Shown: piece by piece, positions 20,344 through 34,011 of the stretch
How positions within the stretch are numbered: position 1 is the stretch's first letter
How the letters are laid out: each line of letters begins with the position of its first letter
Source: Hesseltinella vesiculosa
Taxonomy: Eukaryota; Mucoromycota; Mucoromycetes; Mucorales; Cunninghamellaceae
Direction: 5' to 3'
Length of the DNA: 64,000 nt
NCBI GenBank assembly: GCA_002104935.1
Contig: MCGT01000003.1
Coordinates: forward strand, 1-64,000
The notes under the pieces: model-generated
What the model saw: the letters and a program-made list of their open reading frames with translations, nothing else
Database searches by the model: none
Told to the model about the DNA's origin: nothing
Translations under genes and position numbers: made by a program

Positions 20344-23300
20344 ATGAATCAAGGAAATGAATCAGAGGCAAAGGCTGAAAATTCTGCATCATGCAATACT
20401 GTGGCAGGCGATAGAAGCGCAATGCACATCGTCCTTAATTCAGCTGAGCAGCGTAGAACATCTCAAGAAATGACGAATCCATCCAACGAAAGCATATGGA
20501 GCGCGTCGTCAACAAGTTCCAGTGCATCAGCACAGGTTGTCATAGATCATGGCCACCGACGCAATGACCTTACTGTCCCCCATTTTACAGCCGTTGGTAC
20601 CTGTCACTTGTTTCGTTCCGGTGATGAGGAATCAGAAAGCGATCACCCTTACAGTGCCCATCATTCTGGCTACACCATTGACAAAAAACCTGTTCATGTC
20701 ACTCATTTTAAACCCAATGATAAAATAGACACAGATCATGCTGAAAGCAATTTCCATGACCTGGGGCTCATTGCCAGCTGTGAACCTGGAACAACGTCAC
20801 CAATGATTGACACCCTCAAGCTGGACAATGACGATTCAGCCGTAGCAGACGATGAAAGCGAATGTCCTGTGGATCACCGCACCAATGCTACGCTCCAGAC
20901 TCAACAGAAAGCCAAGAACCGAAGAATTCAAAGCAAACATAATGAACCAGAATCTTCTACCTCCAAAACCACAGACCGATCCTCGTATAAACTAAACAAG
21001 ATGGTCAAGCGTACACAGCGTGTGATGGAAGCCGACCTGCAATCCCATTCTTGGAGTCGGCGCGAAAGCATGGACGACACTGATCCTCAAGTATTGAACG
21101 GATTAACGAGTGATGAAGCATTGCAGTAAGAAATACAGAAGCTTTCTGTCGCCCATAGTGAAGTTGAGCGCTACCATTCACACTTTGTGTTGTATCTTTA
21201 TTATTAGGAAGCTGCTAGTCATAGGAAATCAAATTTTGGATGAAGAAAGGTTGAAAATTGCCAACAACGTTGGTAAGAACCTCTTAGTAAATAGAGACCC
21301 TAAACATATGGCAAGCTTATTCTTTATTCTTGCAAAGCCATGGCTACAGAAATTCGTTCCTGGCTTTTTCGTCCTGATACGTTACTCAGCTTCACGCTGA
21401 GCTTGGCAGGCTTTGTATTCTTTGTTGCAGGGTACTTTGAAAGTGACCCTTACCAGTACCGTCTTACCGGTGTGTTAGTTGAGTCCTTGTTGATATTTCT
21501 GATGACAGTTTGGAATGGTTTAGTCTACCGGAGAGAACAACAGCTGACACATTATGAAATGGCTGATCGTGCCAGTACCATCATTTCAGCCCTGGAATGC
21601 AATGGTATGAATCTTTTCCAAGTAATGAAAGTCCCTTTCATTCCTTCCATGACGGTTTCCAAAGTCGTGCGGGATGGTGTGGTCTGCGTAATACCTACTA
21701 ATCTGCTGGTGCAAGGGGATATATTGGAAATGGTATACGGGGACAAAGCCCCAGGCCGACTCAAGTACATATACCAACCAATGTTTGATGATTCGGCATC
21801 GACTGTGCGCGAATATTACTTAGCCAAGGATCAGATATTGAAGCCCTCGTTTTTCGGAATCCCACCTCCCAATGGCATGATAGGTGAATATATGCAGACC
21901 CGTGGGCACCACCATTTTATGTTACTAGACAACCCATTGGAAGCAAACTTGCGATCTGCCCTGACGCAAACCCGACCGAAAACAGTAATTTCAAACGAAC
22001 TGCAAAAAATACATGGCATCCTGTACAACGTGGTTGTTTGGGTCATTCTTGCTATCTCATGTGCCATCAATCTCCTCCGGTTTGGATTGGAAGACTTTCG
22101 ACAACATGATATTCAGCTGGATCAATTGGCCGAGGAGGTGTTCTGGCTTCCTTTTTTGGCAGTGCTGCCCCTGCTCCCACTTTGTATTCCTAGTTTATGG
22201 CTGATTGCACGAACTTTTGGTAGTGCCCAGCTTTTGATCTTGTTTGAGGCCCTTCAAATATCCAAAACAGATTATGAAGATGATGAAGAAGTTGATGAGT
22301 TTGACACTGAGGCACCTCCACCTACGAAAGACCTGGAGCTCAGCCCAAGTATGGAAAGTGAAGTAACTGTTGGGAATGAGGTTGATGAATTTTTTTTTAG
22401 ATGCTGTTTGGGATCGATTTTGTTCATTAATCTCCAAATGGGACCGATATTCCTTGACCCGTTCGACTAACCTCTTGGAATCATTGGGAAGTACGACGGT
22501 GATATGTTCCCTGGATAGGGAAGGTACGATTGCCAATGTAAGTGCATGCTGCGGAAACAGCAAGCCATGTTGCTGATCATCATGTATGATTTTGTCATCG
22601 TTTTAGCCTTTTCCTACTGTAGAGCAACTCATGTTTCCAAATGCCAATGGTGATATCACATACCTGGACATTGAAGAAGATTCAGGGGTACCAGATGGCT
22701 ATACGTTTGAAGACAAAGATTGGGAAACATACCTTCCTCAATTGAAGCCAGTAGGATTGAACTTTATGCTAAACACAAGCTGTGGTGTATTACAAGGGAA
22801 AAAACGGTTAGACTACCATCGAAGTCGATCTAGGATTCAAGTTTATGGTAGAACATCTCCAGCAAGACAGACCTGCCTGTGTCGCTTGGCCAAGTCGATT
22901 GGGTTTCAAGAGGCTGCATTACAGTCTTTTGCTCTCCGTGCCGAGATATACACATTTGCTCCATACCACAATGTCTTGGCCGCCCCCCGCTATCAATTCA
23001 GCCAGTATTACACGTATGAAGTGCCTAGCACACTTTCTACCGTGTATGAAGAGCAAAATTCCGGCAACTATCAACTGCTGGTCGATGGTCACCCCGTGTT
23101 AGTATTGGACAAATGTACTGACTATTGGGATGGAAAGATGCTCCAAACTATTACTAGAAAGGCAAGATAACACATAACTCACCTTTAGGAAAACAAGAAA
23201 TTATGGCTCGCAGTTTTTCTCAAGTGCTGAACTGACAAGCAGGTTTTACTTAAAATAGATGGAAAAGAAGATTTTGGATTTCTATCAGAATGCCGAAATT

Positions 23301-25433
23301 CACGACATGCAATGCATCGCATATGCCTACCGCCCGATTAATACAGGAAACCAGTCGCATATCCCATGTTTGAGTCCTTTCGATGATAAACACTGTGACC
23401 CAGGTTGTGCTTTTGTTGTCTTGCCATATAAACAGACAAGTGACAGCAGTTCAAACTCCAGCACTTCTAGAAGTAGCAACACCAACCACGATGACGATTC
23501 CGAGACTTCCCAGCCCCATCTCAAGCGTTTTGACTCCTCCCGCTTGAGTACCTCTTCTCGTAACGATGAACAATGCAATGCAGCCAATGTCCCTGACACT
23601 GGTGGCATCGGTGAATCCGATCATTCATTTGAATATAATGGACAGGAGGAAGAGCAAAGCGAAGAAGCCTTTTACAAAGAAGTTGTCAATGGCCAAATTT
23701 TTTTGGGCATGGCCGCAATGGGTCATCAGCCAAAGCAGGTAAACACTCTGCCATTATGCCTACCAATAGCTAACGTGTTTTTTTTCATTGTAATATCCGT
23801 ATGGGAAATGTTGGTGCTAGAACGTAGTGGATTTTATTGAAGATCTGGGCCTTGCTGGAATTCGATTTGTATATTTCTCACCAACAGCTGAGAGAGAATC
23901 AAAAGGTAGAACTTGATGAGATATATAGGAAAAGTGGAGTATTAGCGGCCTCATGTGTAGATTCCACTTTAGCATTTGCCGAGCGCCTTGGGCTAGAAAC
24001 AGATTGGAACAGCTGCATATTGTTATCCAACCCCGATGATGAAGATTGTGGCAACGGGTACATTCAAACACATGATATCAAAGCCCAGCTTCCTCGTGGT
24101 ATTGATCAGATACGCCCTCATATTCAAAATGTGGACGATATCCCATTGCATGTGTCACTGTTTGCCGAATGCACATCCAAGGCAAACAAAGAAATGATAC
24201 GCGTGTTCCAAGAAAATGGGGAAGTAGTCTGTTGCATTGGCAGTGCCTTGAATGCCCAAAACATGGAGTCTTTTGCATTGGCCGACATTAGCATAGCTAT
24301 GGAGCCCATGCACACGCGCGTCCAGAACCGTGGGCGCCTGTCATTGAACGGTCGCCAGCCTCCATTGGCAGTAGGCGCTTCCCTGGTGAGCCTTCCTTGT
24401 GCGCTATTTATGCAGTATGAAACTAGTTTATATGCTGTAACACAGCTGATACGTGATGCTCGAAGGTTACTCTCTTGCATCCGAATGGTAAGTCAAACAA
24501 TATCATCAACTCCTTTGATGATATTGTCGCTGTAGTAATAACTTTCTTGGCGGCCTAGAGCTACATGTTTTATCTAGGTGCCTGTCTGTCCATGACCATC
24601 CTGCAACTGTTGTCAAACTGTATCTTGCTGCCGCCTGTGTTAACAGGATATCAAATTCTTTGGGTGCTTTGGGTCATCCTACCCATTTTGAGTCTGTCAA
24701 TGTTATTCTCGCCTCATGATGATAGTATCATGCTCCTTATGCCTGGCAAAAACATCGATCACTTGATTGATATCAAGCGGTTTTGCTTGTACTTTGCATT
24801 CCGTTTCTTTCCTTTAATCATCATTTGCATTGTCATGTTCTCACTGTAAGCTGCTCATACCTTATCATTCTGGCAATTTCACTTCTTCTCTTTCCAGGAC
24901 TTTGATTTACAGCCTTGACCTGAGCATACAACAAGTGGTCGGGTTCTTTGGTAGCAATAGTGGCTGGCTACATTGGTCAAGAAACAATCAGTTAGGCATC
25001 CTTTACGCGCAGAATTTCATGCTTGTCAGTTTTGTCTGGTGTCTTGGTAAGTCCCTTTTCTTATTGCAATTGAAATTGATAATGCCTTTACCTGCTGTCA
25101 TATTTAGCATGTATTTCTGCAACATTTTTGTACCGAACTAATGTTATCTGGAGCTCATCGCCTTTGAAAAACAAAGTTTGGATTGGCGCTTTTTTCACTG
25201 TCATCATCCTTCAACTCATCTTTTGTATTGTGTCCCTGGCTACAATCAAAGAAAGTCCGATTTCCTTTCACCAAATTCCCTGGTTTGTGTACTTTCTAGG
25301 TTGCGTCTTGCCGATCTTCGTGATACCAATTCAAGAACTAGTCAAACTGCATGATGACAAAGAATTCACTCGCTTCCAAAAGAGATCAAAGCTTGAATTT
25401 AGCACAAAGCTTGGTATGCATTCGCCTCTCTAA
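20344..25433 (+). CDS. TMEM94-type P-type ATPase-like membrane protein (putative ER Mg2+ transporter)
   Basis: Eleven modelled exons: 20344-21125, 21208-21272, 21338-22348, 22401-22537, 22607-23161, 23259-23738, 23821-23905, 23973-24487, 24559-24845, 24898-25046 and 25108-25433, about 1463 residues. A Ser/Asp-rich cytosolic N-terminus (about 270 residues) precedes paired membrane segments, then an actuator-like part (IPTNLLVQGDILEMVYG), a degenerate phosphorylation loop SLDREGT where pumps have DKTGT, and nucleotide-domain-like segments ending in LPRGIDQIRPHIQNVDDIP and CCIGSALN. C-terminal helices end in RSKLEFSTKLGMHSPL, closely like human TMEM94. TMEM94 has been reported to move Mg2+ into the ER. 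The fifth intron (23162-23258) is GC-AG. The role in this fungus is inferred. Confidence 0.88.
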
Positions 25434-25753
25434 TGCCAATGAATATTACAGTATTTGGCGGGAATCAGGCTCTATTTAAGCTGTGAATAAATTTTTTTAG
25501 CTGGCAAACCAATGGAAGGAACTGCTAAATTATTTTCTAGTACGCGCGAAAGTAAAATCAAGTGCAGGCGAGACCTTTTCTTGTGTGTGCAAGTCAATAG
25601 AAATAATACTGCGTATTGCACTGTCCATTGAACCGTTGTCAAGGTTACAGCGCCACACTTAAATAGAAAGTTTGTGGCACTTGGAGATAAAAAAAATGGA
25701 GGTCCTAGGACTGCATCTATCCCTCTTTCTTATTATATTTTGTTTCTCGGCGC
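25434..25753. other. Intergenic region with a block shared with 40.9 kb
   Basis: The stretch 25481-25580 contains CTGTGAATAAA, GGCAAACCAAT and TATTTTCTAGTACGCGCGAA followed by AGTAAAATC. The same modules recur downstream of the P450 fusion at 40826-40998. It could be a MITE-like repeat or a shared regulatory block. Confidence 0.45.
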
Positions 25754-27749
25754 ATGGATTTTGAGCACTTTGATCCTGCTTGCCTTGATGAGATTGAACA
25801 TGTGTTTCCCTCGCTTGGGAATGTCGTTACTGTGAAAAATGCTGGCTATTATTTGTCATTACTTGACCAATTTATCCACCTGCGGGACATGTTTCAAGAT
25901 CACTTGGATGTCTTTCACGCCAGGGCCGAAATAAGGTATACACAATGGGTTCACGGTTGCAAACATAAACCATCGAACGTTACACATCTTGTACCGCCAC
26001 TAGGTAAACAAGTGAATGGAAAAAGAATAATTGAAAAAAAAGGAAAAGATTCCTCAGCATGCAAATTCTTCAGACGTTGCGTACATGTATCATGTTCACC
26101 TGCTATCACCGTATCGCTTTTATGAGGATACTCAGCGAATGATGATACCCCATATGATGTTCATTCCATTACCACTGGAACAATTGGTTTGTGCTGAAAT
26201 TGACAACATTGAGTTATTAATGAGAAGATTTTTATTTTAGCATGTGCAACGAAATGCTCCCAACGAAAGTTCAGTAGCCTTTTGGAGAGAAAAATGTGGA
26301 GACGGTGACGAACCGTTTAAATTGACAGTGGAAGACCTTTACAAACCGCTACCCAGTTTTCGAAATTGTCCATATTGTAAAAAAGGGTATAAAATTAATA
26401 GGTAACCACAACCACAGAGTACGAAGAGTCTTCAAGAAATGTGTTCATGGTTACGGTTTTGTATTAGTGCGGACTATGGAAAATGGCGAGTGGATGCAAA
26501 TACACTTTTGCGCTGCTGGTGTTGTGATAAAGATTTCAACGTGCATGACGCAAGTGTGGCGCAAATTCTCGAAGATCTAGCCCATTCTCCTATCCCAAAA
26601 ACTGAAACAGACCAACTGGCTTGGCTGCGGTATGATGTGCATTCTCTTTTGGAGAAAAGAAAAGATAGCCTGACGCTGATTTTTATTTTTAGAGGGACAT
26701 TGTTGAACAATACTGGTAACGTGCGTCGCGTTCTAACTGAGGACCGCCCTGCAAATGCAGTAGCTGGGATGCTGCTTCGTTTTCACCGACACGAAGAAAA
26801 GGTGATCCCAGGCTCCCTGGCCTTTAGCGAATTCATTCTCACTAGCGTCTCCGGCAAAACGAAATCCATGTATGAAATCGAGGCCATTCTTGTCAAGCAG
26901 CTGCATTTCCGTGCTCTGGACCAAGGCTGGAAGAAACCTGAAGAAAAGGCAAAACGGGAGAAACTCCTAGGTAACCCATTGACAAAAAAAAAACCTCACT
27001 TTCACTATTTTCTCAAACTCTTTTGAAGACTTTACATCGTGCATAAATGCATGCTATAGCAACAACCCAAGCCCATTCTCGCTGAATCTGATCCAGGCGG
27101 CTGAGAAGCAATACCGCGAATCCATACGTCTTCTGAGTATCCCTTGGGTTTACCCTGACACCGTGATCCGTGGTATTCGCCATTACAAAGCTTTCCTTTC
27201 TCTATTTGCCCAGCGGGATCATGAACTACGACAACTACCGCCCACTCAAACAGAGCTAGTCTGGCGATTACATATGATGTTCCCCATGCAATACCGAGAT
27301 TTGACGCTAAAATGCACAGGGCGTGTAGTCAATCATGAAGACAACATTCGCAAGTATGCTTCCGAGAGAGACAGGTCGACACATAACTTACTACACCCGT
27401 CCTCTCAGCGTGTTAGTTTGCAAGTCGACAGCACCATATTCATGGACTATGTCCATGGTACTGCACTTGTTGACGACCCCATTGATGATGATGATGATGA
27501 TGATGATGATGCCCTGGAAACCCGCTTTGGTTCCCCTTTCGATACCGATACCAGCTCCAGCTACACGTGCGATCGATGCAGTGGTAAAGAATGCCTCCTA
27601 AAAAAATAAAAGGAGGTGTCTTCAATCCTTTTTTCCGATTAGGCCATCGATCCTCAACAAGCTATCACCAACATAGCTACTCCTCGTCACTTGATAACTC
27701 TGCAACCGAATCCTCATCCACTCCCTCTACGCTTCATCTTAACAGATAA
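25754..27749 (+). CDS. DUF1399 / glycine-rich-domain-like protein (GRDP-like)
   Basis: Seven modelled exons: 25754-26003, 26074-26186, 26241-26401, 26468-26629, 26693-26970, 27029-27583 and 27643-27749, about 541 residues. The family signature is present twice: THLVPPLDVAYMYHVHLLSP after the first splice, and TELVWRLHMMFPMQYRDLTL later (the usual form is D-hydrophobic-VWH-H-LSP). A zinc-ribbon-like pair CPYC and CWCC lies between. Plant GRDPs are linked to stress and development; the fungal members are uncharacterised. A GAT trinucleotide run near 27483-27510 encodes nine consecutive Asp. The exon 4 donor (GTATGA) was chosen because it restores the GTLLN stretch in frame. Confidence 0.82.
27483..27510 (+). 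repeat. GAT trinucleotide microsatellite inside the GRDP-like gene
   Basis: About nine consecutive GAT codons encode a run of Asp in the C-terminal region. Such a run is prone to length change between strains without shifting the frame. Confidence 0.85.
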
Positions 27750-27948
27750 ACTATTGCTTTCACATGCCGATAACGAGTCAAAGTGGTGGTTACACCGCTT
27801 TCTGAAAAGCATGGAGTTACTTTAATATCTGTATTTGTAGCAAATGTTAAGTTGACGTCTGCTTTTGTAAATCCTCCAAAAAATACAGCTTTCCACTGGA
27901 GACCCGTTGAACAGTCGGAAAACAAAAATAACAGTAAAATTTCGCAAG

Positions 27949-28255
27949 ATGATCGTTTTTAGTTCTTTTTCTTTCGTGATCTTTTGTTCTGTAACTTTGC
28001 ATATACAATGTGTGGCTACCGATAAAGATTGCAGTGGTCATTTTCTGCATCAAAAAGAATCGGTAAAAGTGAGCTGTCAGACATTTGGTAAGCGAGGGTT
28101 GATGAGGAAGCTGCGGACAGCCACCTTCTGTTTCTCTCCACCGTTTCCATTCGGGGTGGTCGAGCCCTGATCCGTGCCGGAAAGCCACAGCCCCTTTAGA
28201 ACCCCTGTGATTGAGTACCTGCAATTTCCCTTTATAGGGAAAATTGATTGTCCCT
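27949..28255 (+). CDS. Possible very small secreted Cys-containing protein
   Basis: Weak candidate. An ATG at 27949 opens a hydrophobic signal-peptide-like start (MIVFSSFSFVIFCSVTLHIQ) followed by a short Cys-containing stretch (ATDKDCSGHFLHQKESVKV). A GTAAGC donor at 28088 and an acceptor at 28237 would end the protein at about 52 residues (TGA at 28253-28255). The intron would be 150 bp, long for this region. A minus-strand frame overlaps it. No family is recognised, and it may be non-coding leader sequence between two genes. Confidence 0.22.
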
Positions 28256-28393
28256 GACAAAGAAAGAGAATTAATAAAAAAAAACAGAACAAAGACAGTC
28301 GAATGATTTTGTCGATGCTTTCATTGCTTCTTCCGTAATTCCCTTCTCTTTTCTTTCTTTGCCTTTTTTTTTTTTTGGGGGGGTCATCGTCAA

Positions 28394-31300
28394 ATGAGTG
28401 AGCACGAGTCTGTGGCAAACAGCAGTGATATCTGCAATATGATTCCACAAAGCAACTCAGCATATAGCGACAATGTGCAGTCACTCCTTCCTTCAAGCTC
28501 GTACGAAGTTTTTTGAATGATTTATACAATATTGACTGAGTTTTTTTTCTTTTTTTGAATTACAACAACCTCCAACAGTGAAGACGCTTCCAGTAAGTGA
28601 CAATATATATTTGATTCTAGTTATATTAAATGCCTGTATTCTCCTATTTGCCCCTTTCACACGCAAAAATAGATATTTTGTCAACAGGTTCACGATCCGA
28701 TAATTCGCTTCCGCACCTCCACAGACACCGAAAATCCATGTCTCTCGACATCGACGTGTATGGGCATGTTAAGGAAGAATTACACCAACCCGGTAGATAC
28801 TTGAAGTATACTCCATCCGCAAGCTCGCTTGTTGCATTGCTGGATGCAAAAAATATCCCCAAACATCAACAGTCGACAATGTCTCTTTCTACCCAGTACG
28901 CTTCTATGGAAACACTCGCCGAAAACAAGTTGGCAAACATGGAGTATCTCATACCTCAAACCTACCATGTAACCGATAATCAACAGATATTTGACGACAT
29001 GAAGCAGTGCTTTGGCTTTCAAGAAGACAGCGTTCGAAACATCCGAGAGCAGATACGAACACTAATCGATTCAAGGTCATCGCGAATGTCACTAAACGAA
29101 AGTATCATGACGCTGCACGCGGATTACATCGGTGGACCAAATGCCAACTTCAAAAAATGGTGGTTCAGCGTTCAACTGGATCCATCAGAGTCCATGAGCG
29201 AAGAAGATGAAAAAGAACGACATTGGGTAGCACAAATGAACCAACTTACAAACGATCAACGGATCCGCGATATTGCACTTTGGCTTCTAATTTGGGGAGA
29301 GGCATCAGTAATCAGATTCTGTCCTGAACTTCTCTGCTTCGTATTCAAAACAGCCAGCGACCACTTCAATCATGCCCAAACGCTTCCGTTTATCCCAGCT
29401 GCGCCAGCCCATGATTTTTTGGAGTGTATTGTTACGCCCCTCTACAATTACATCAGACTACAAAATGTGTCACAGGAAAAAGACCATGCTAGTGTTGTTG
29501 GCTATGATGATATAAATCAGCATTTCTGGTCAACAACATGTATTCTCCAGCTCCAGTCAAACGGTGCGGCTCTACATTCATTGCCGATTCAAGACCGCTA
29601 CGTGGCACTGAGGCACATTGACTGGTACAAAGCGTTCAGCAAGCGGTTCAAAGAAAAACGGACGTGGATGCATATCATTGTTAATTTCACTCGTATATGG
29701 TCCCTTCATGTTGCCACTTTTTGGTATTATATCATCCCGAATGCCAGCTCGCTCTATGCCACACTTAGCACAACATATTCACGTGACAGTGCTGTATCGC
29801 CCAATTCCCAGGTAGAATTAAGTGTGATCCTATCAATGACAGCACTTGGTAGCGCAACAGCCATCTTGATCACAATGGCTGGTGTTCTTGTTGAGCAAAT
29901 GTTTCTACCGCTGCGTTTGAAAAGTGTGGGCCATATATGCCGTCGTATAGCCTTGCTGATCTCCATCCTTGCTGTTAATGCCGGTCCTTCTGTGTACTGT
30001 CTACATGTGGACCAATCAAGCATCATATCAAAAGTCATTGCAGTAGCTCAGTTGATTGTAAGTGTCCTGACTACTATATTTTTGGTTTGGACACCAAATG
30101 CAGTGCTGTTTGCAAGTAGCAAGAACAAGGCGTCCAACGTGTTTACTAGCCACTTTGCCAAGCTTGGGAAAAATGACAGGTTCATCTCTGCTGGTTTGTG
30201 GCTCTGCGTGTTTGGAAGCAAGTTTATCGAGTCCTATTTCTTTTTGGCACTATCATTCAAAGATGCATTGAACTATGTTGGTGCCTTGGAGTTGAACTGC
30301 TACGAAATCAGCAATGGCCCATCATTGTCATCAAAGATAGCATTCCATACATGTCAGATTATGCCGATCACAACTGTTATATTGATGATTCTGACAGAAA
30401 TGGTGCTATTCTTTCTGGATACTTACCTCTGGTACGTTGTTTGGAGCACTATCTTCTCTGTAATACGGTCCTTTTACCTCGGTATATCCATCATGACTCC
30501 ATGGAAAAATATTTTTACTCGTTTCCAGAAGCGTATTTACACAAAGCTGCTTGCTTCGTCGGATCTGGATATCACCTACCATCCCAAGGTTCTCTGCTCA
30601 CAAATTTGGAATGCTATTGTTATTTCCATGTACCGTGAACACATCTTATCCTCCGACAATGTATCCAAGCTAATGTATTATCAGGTACGTGAGAACAGTA
30701 CAATGCAAAAAATACGGACGTCCTGCTTACTGATGCGCTTTGTGCCTAAAGGTTGACACAGTTAAAAATGGAAAAACTAGCTTGAAAACGCCCGCATTCT
30801 TTGTGGCTCAGGAAGACAGTTCATTATCGTCGGGGTTCTATCACCCAGAAAGTGAAGCAGAACGACGAATCCAGTTTCTCGCTCAAAGCCTCACATCTCC
30901 TATGCCTAAGGCAATTCCTGTACCGAATATGCCATGCTTTACAGTGTTGACCCCCCATTACAATGAGAAGATCTTACTAACACTCAAAGAAATCATAACA
31001 CAAGATGACCGGCATAGCCATATGACACTTTTGGAGTACCTGCAAAGTCTTCATCCCGTTGAATGGGAAAACTTTGTAAATGATACGAAAATCATGGCAG
31101 AACAGACATCTCAATTGGATCAAACATCTTTGGACAGCCGATATGGTGCATTTGATTCCATGGAATGCCAACGGCATGATATATGCCAAGCAGATGACCT
31201 TCCATTTTTCTATCTTGGATTCAAATCAGCCACCCCAGAGTACACTCTGAGAACACGTATTTGGGCATCATTGCGCTCCCAAACTCTCTACCGTACAATC

Positions 31301-34011
31301 ACAGGATTCATGAATTATCACCGTGCGATCAAGCTTCTGTATCGTGTCGAAACTCCCGAACTGACAAAGTTTGCCCAAGATGAAACGGAACTGCAAGCAA
31401 CGTTGAAAAATATGGCATCAAGAAAATTCAAATTTCTTGTGGCCATGCAACGTTATGCGACTTTGTCGCGAGATGATCTAGACAGTCTGGAACTTATCTT
31501 TGGCATGTATCCAGATCTGCAAATCGCTTACATTGACCAAGAAGAGGACGAGACAACCGGCCATACTAGTTTTTATTCCTGCTTAATTGATGGTCATTGT
31601 CCACTTCAAAACAAACGTCGTGTTCCAAAGTATCGCATCCAGTTACCTGGCGATCCAATTCTCGGTGACGGCAAATCCGATAATCAGAATACATCGGTTA
31701 TTTTTCACCGTGGGGAATACCTGCAGCTAATTGATGCCAATCAAGATAACTATCTAGAAGAGTGCCTCAAGATTAGAAGCGTCTTGGGTGAATTTGAAGA
31801 CTTGGACACAGCGTCAGATGCATATCAAAATCCTTACAGTGCCTCCAGTTCCAACGGGCCCGTAGCTATAGTTGGTGCCAGAGAATATATCTTTTCTGAA
31901 AAGGCGGGCGTGTTAGGTGATGTGGCCGCAGGAAAGGAACAAACTTTTGGAACAATGACACAAAGAATAATGGCTACCATTGGCGGGAAGGCAAATTTAA
32001 ACCTGGCAATTTTTACATTTAACTTACCTCGCTTACTTTCGTCACAAGCAGTTACACTACGGCCATCCAGATTTTTTGAATGCCATCTTTATGACCACCC
32101 GTGGTGGTGTAAGCAAAGGCCAGAAAGGACTTCATCTGAACGAAGATATCTATGCCGGAATGAACGCTTTCCAGCGTGGAGGACGCATCAAATACGTCGA
32201 TTACTATCAGTGTGCAAAAGGACGTGACCTTGGGTTCGGGTCCATTTTGAACTTCGTTACCAAGATTGGCTCTGGCATGGGTGAGCAAACGCTTTCTAGA
32301 GAGTATTACCATTTGGGAACCCATTTGCCCTTGGATCGATTCTTGACTTTTTTCTATGCTCATCCTGGCTTCCACATCAACAACATTTTCATCATGCTGG
32401 CCGTTCGTCTTTTCCTATTGGTGCTTTTGTTGATCACAGCTATACGCTGGTCTTGTCAAGATGGCTGTGCCTCTCAGCTGCCTATCGTGTATGAATGGAT
32501 CAAGAACGTAGTGCTATCTATATTTGTCGTCTTGGTGATCTCATTCCTCCCTTTGTTTATGCAAGAGCTTACGGAGCGTGGGTTCTGGCGGGCTGTGAAC
32601 CGCCTTTTCAAGCACTTGGTCTCATTATCTCCATTGTTTGAGATCTTTGTCACTCAAACTTACGCCCACGCTATCCTCAACAATCTCACCTTTGGAAGAG
32701 CAAAATACATCAGCAGCGGCCGCGGATTTTCCATTTCAAGACAACGATTTGCTTATCTCTATATGCAATTTGCCAACATTAGTTTTTACAAAGCTGTTGA
32801 ATTCACAATGATTCTTTCACTTGCTTCGATCATCACATGGGTTCCTCATTTGATCTACTTTTGGACTACTGTCGTGGCCCTTCTCCTATCTCCGTATATT
32901 TTTAATCCGCACCAATTTTCATTGATGGATACCCTTATCGACTACAAATGTGTTCTTCAATGGCTCTTCCAAAGTTGCAATGATGTCTCAGACACCACTT
33001 CATGGGCTGCATTCCAACAGATGAATCGTATGAAGTATACAGGTGAAAAAAAAACCAAAGATACGGTACGCGTCAGCTATCCAAGGCCGTCTCGATTTGT
33101 TTTGGTGTTTACAGAGCTCCTGTTACCTATGATTAACGTAGGGCTTTGTGCTTTTATATATATTTTTGTCCACCATCAGTATGGAGGAAATCAAAAAGAA
33201 AAAGAGTCCTTAATGGACCTGTGTCTTCGTGCTGGTGTGGCAGTACTTCTACCTGGCCTCACCAATGCCTGTGTTTTATTGGCTGGATTCGCTATATCTA
33301 TTGTTGTCGGCCCACTCATATCACTATTATTTCGACATCACGTCTCTCTTTTTGGCAATATCATTGCATCACTGGCATGTGTCTTTTCTCTGTTCGCCAC
33401 GTTGGTTACTGTATTTTGGATATACGAAGTTGAGCAAGGGCAAGTAAAAGGTGCACTCCTTTTGTTCATTGTTGTGGTTGGTATCCAACGGGTCCTCTGC
33501 AACCTGCTCACCATGATACTAACAAGGGAGTTCAGTAATGGATGTATCGGTCGCTGTTGGTGGACAGGATGCTGGCTTTATCAAGACGTAAGTGTAAAGT
33601 GTTACTTGAGATCATATCCTCTCAACTCCTTTCTAGCTTGGATGGCACGTTCTCAGCCAACCTTCCAGAGAATACCTGTGTAAAATCATCGAACTATGTC
33701 GATTCGCATATGACTTCATCATCATTCATCTGATGTACCTTGTATTAATTTTGCTTGCCCTTGTTCGTTCGGCCGATCGCTACCACACCAGGATGTTGTT
33801 TTGGACTACACCAACAAATCAACAGTCCAATCGTGTGTATACTATCCGACAACGAAAAGAGAGAATGCGTACTGCCATCATTTTTGGCTTATTATATGTA
33901 ATTGTCTTGTCATCCCTTCTATTTGTGCTCGTTGCACCAAATTTCCTTGGTTCAAGCTTTAAGATATCATCTTTAAAAATGATTTCAGGGATACACTTAA
34001 ACCAGAAATAA
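28394..34011 (+). CDS. FKS1: Beta-1,3-glucan synthase catalytic subunit (FKS/GSC family, GT48)
   Basis: Six modelled exons: 28394-28500, 28579-28592 (14-nt micro-exon), 28673-30684, 30752-31990, 32052-33587 and 33637-34011, about 1760 residues. The FKS1 dom1 region is seen at [15 protein letters not shown]. The GT48 domain includes [16 protein letters not shown], the [20 protein letters not shown] region and, across a GC-AG intron, [19 protein letters not shown] and [13 protein letters not shown]. Membrane helices flank it. It makes wall beta-1,3-glucan at the plasma membrane from UDP-glucose, with Rho1 as regulator, and is the target class of echinocandins. The C-terminus is uncertain: after a possible 39-nt intron at 33951-33989 another frame stays open for about 75 codons. 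Confidence 0.92.

Noticed and set aside
26637..26730. Alternative GRDP-like exon reading RDIVEQYW after a GTGCAT donor
   Set aside because: It hits a stop or cannot rejoin the conserved downstream frame. The GTATGA donor at 26630 keeps GTLLN and everything after it in frame.
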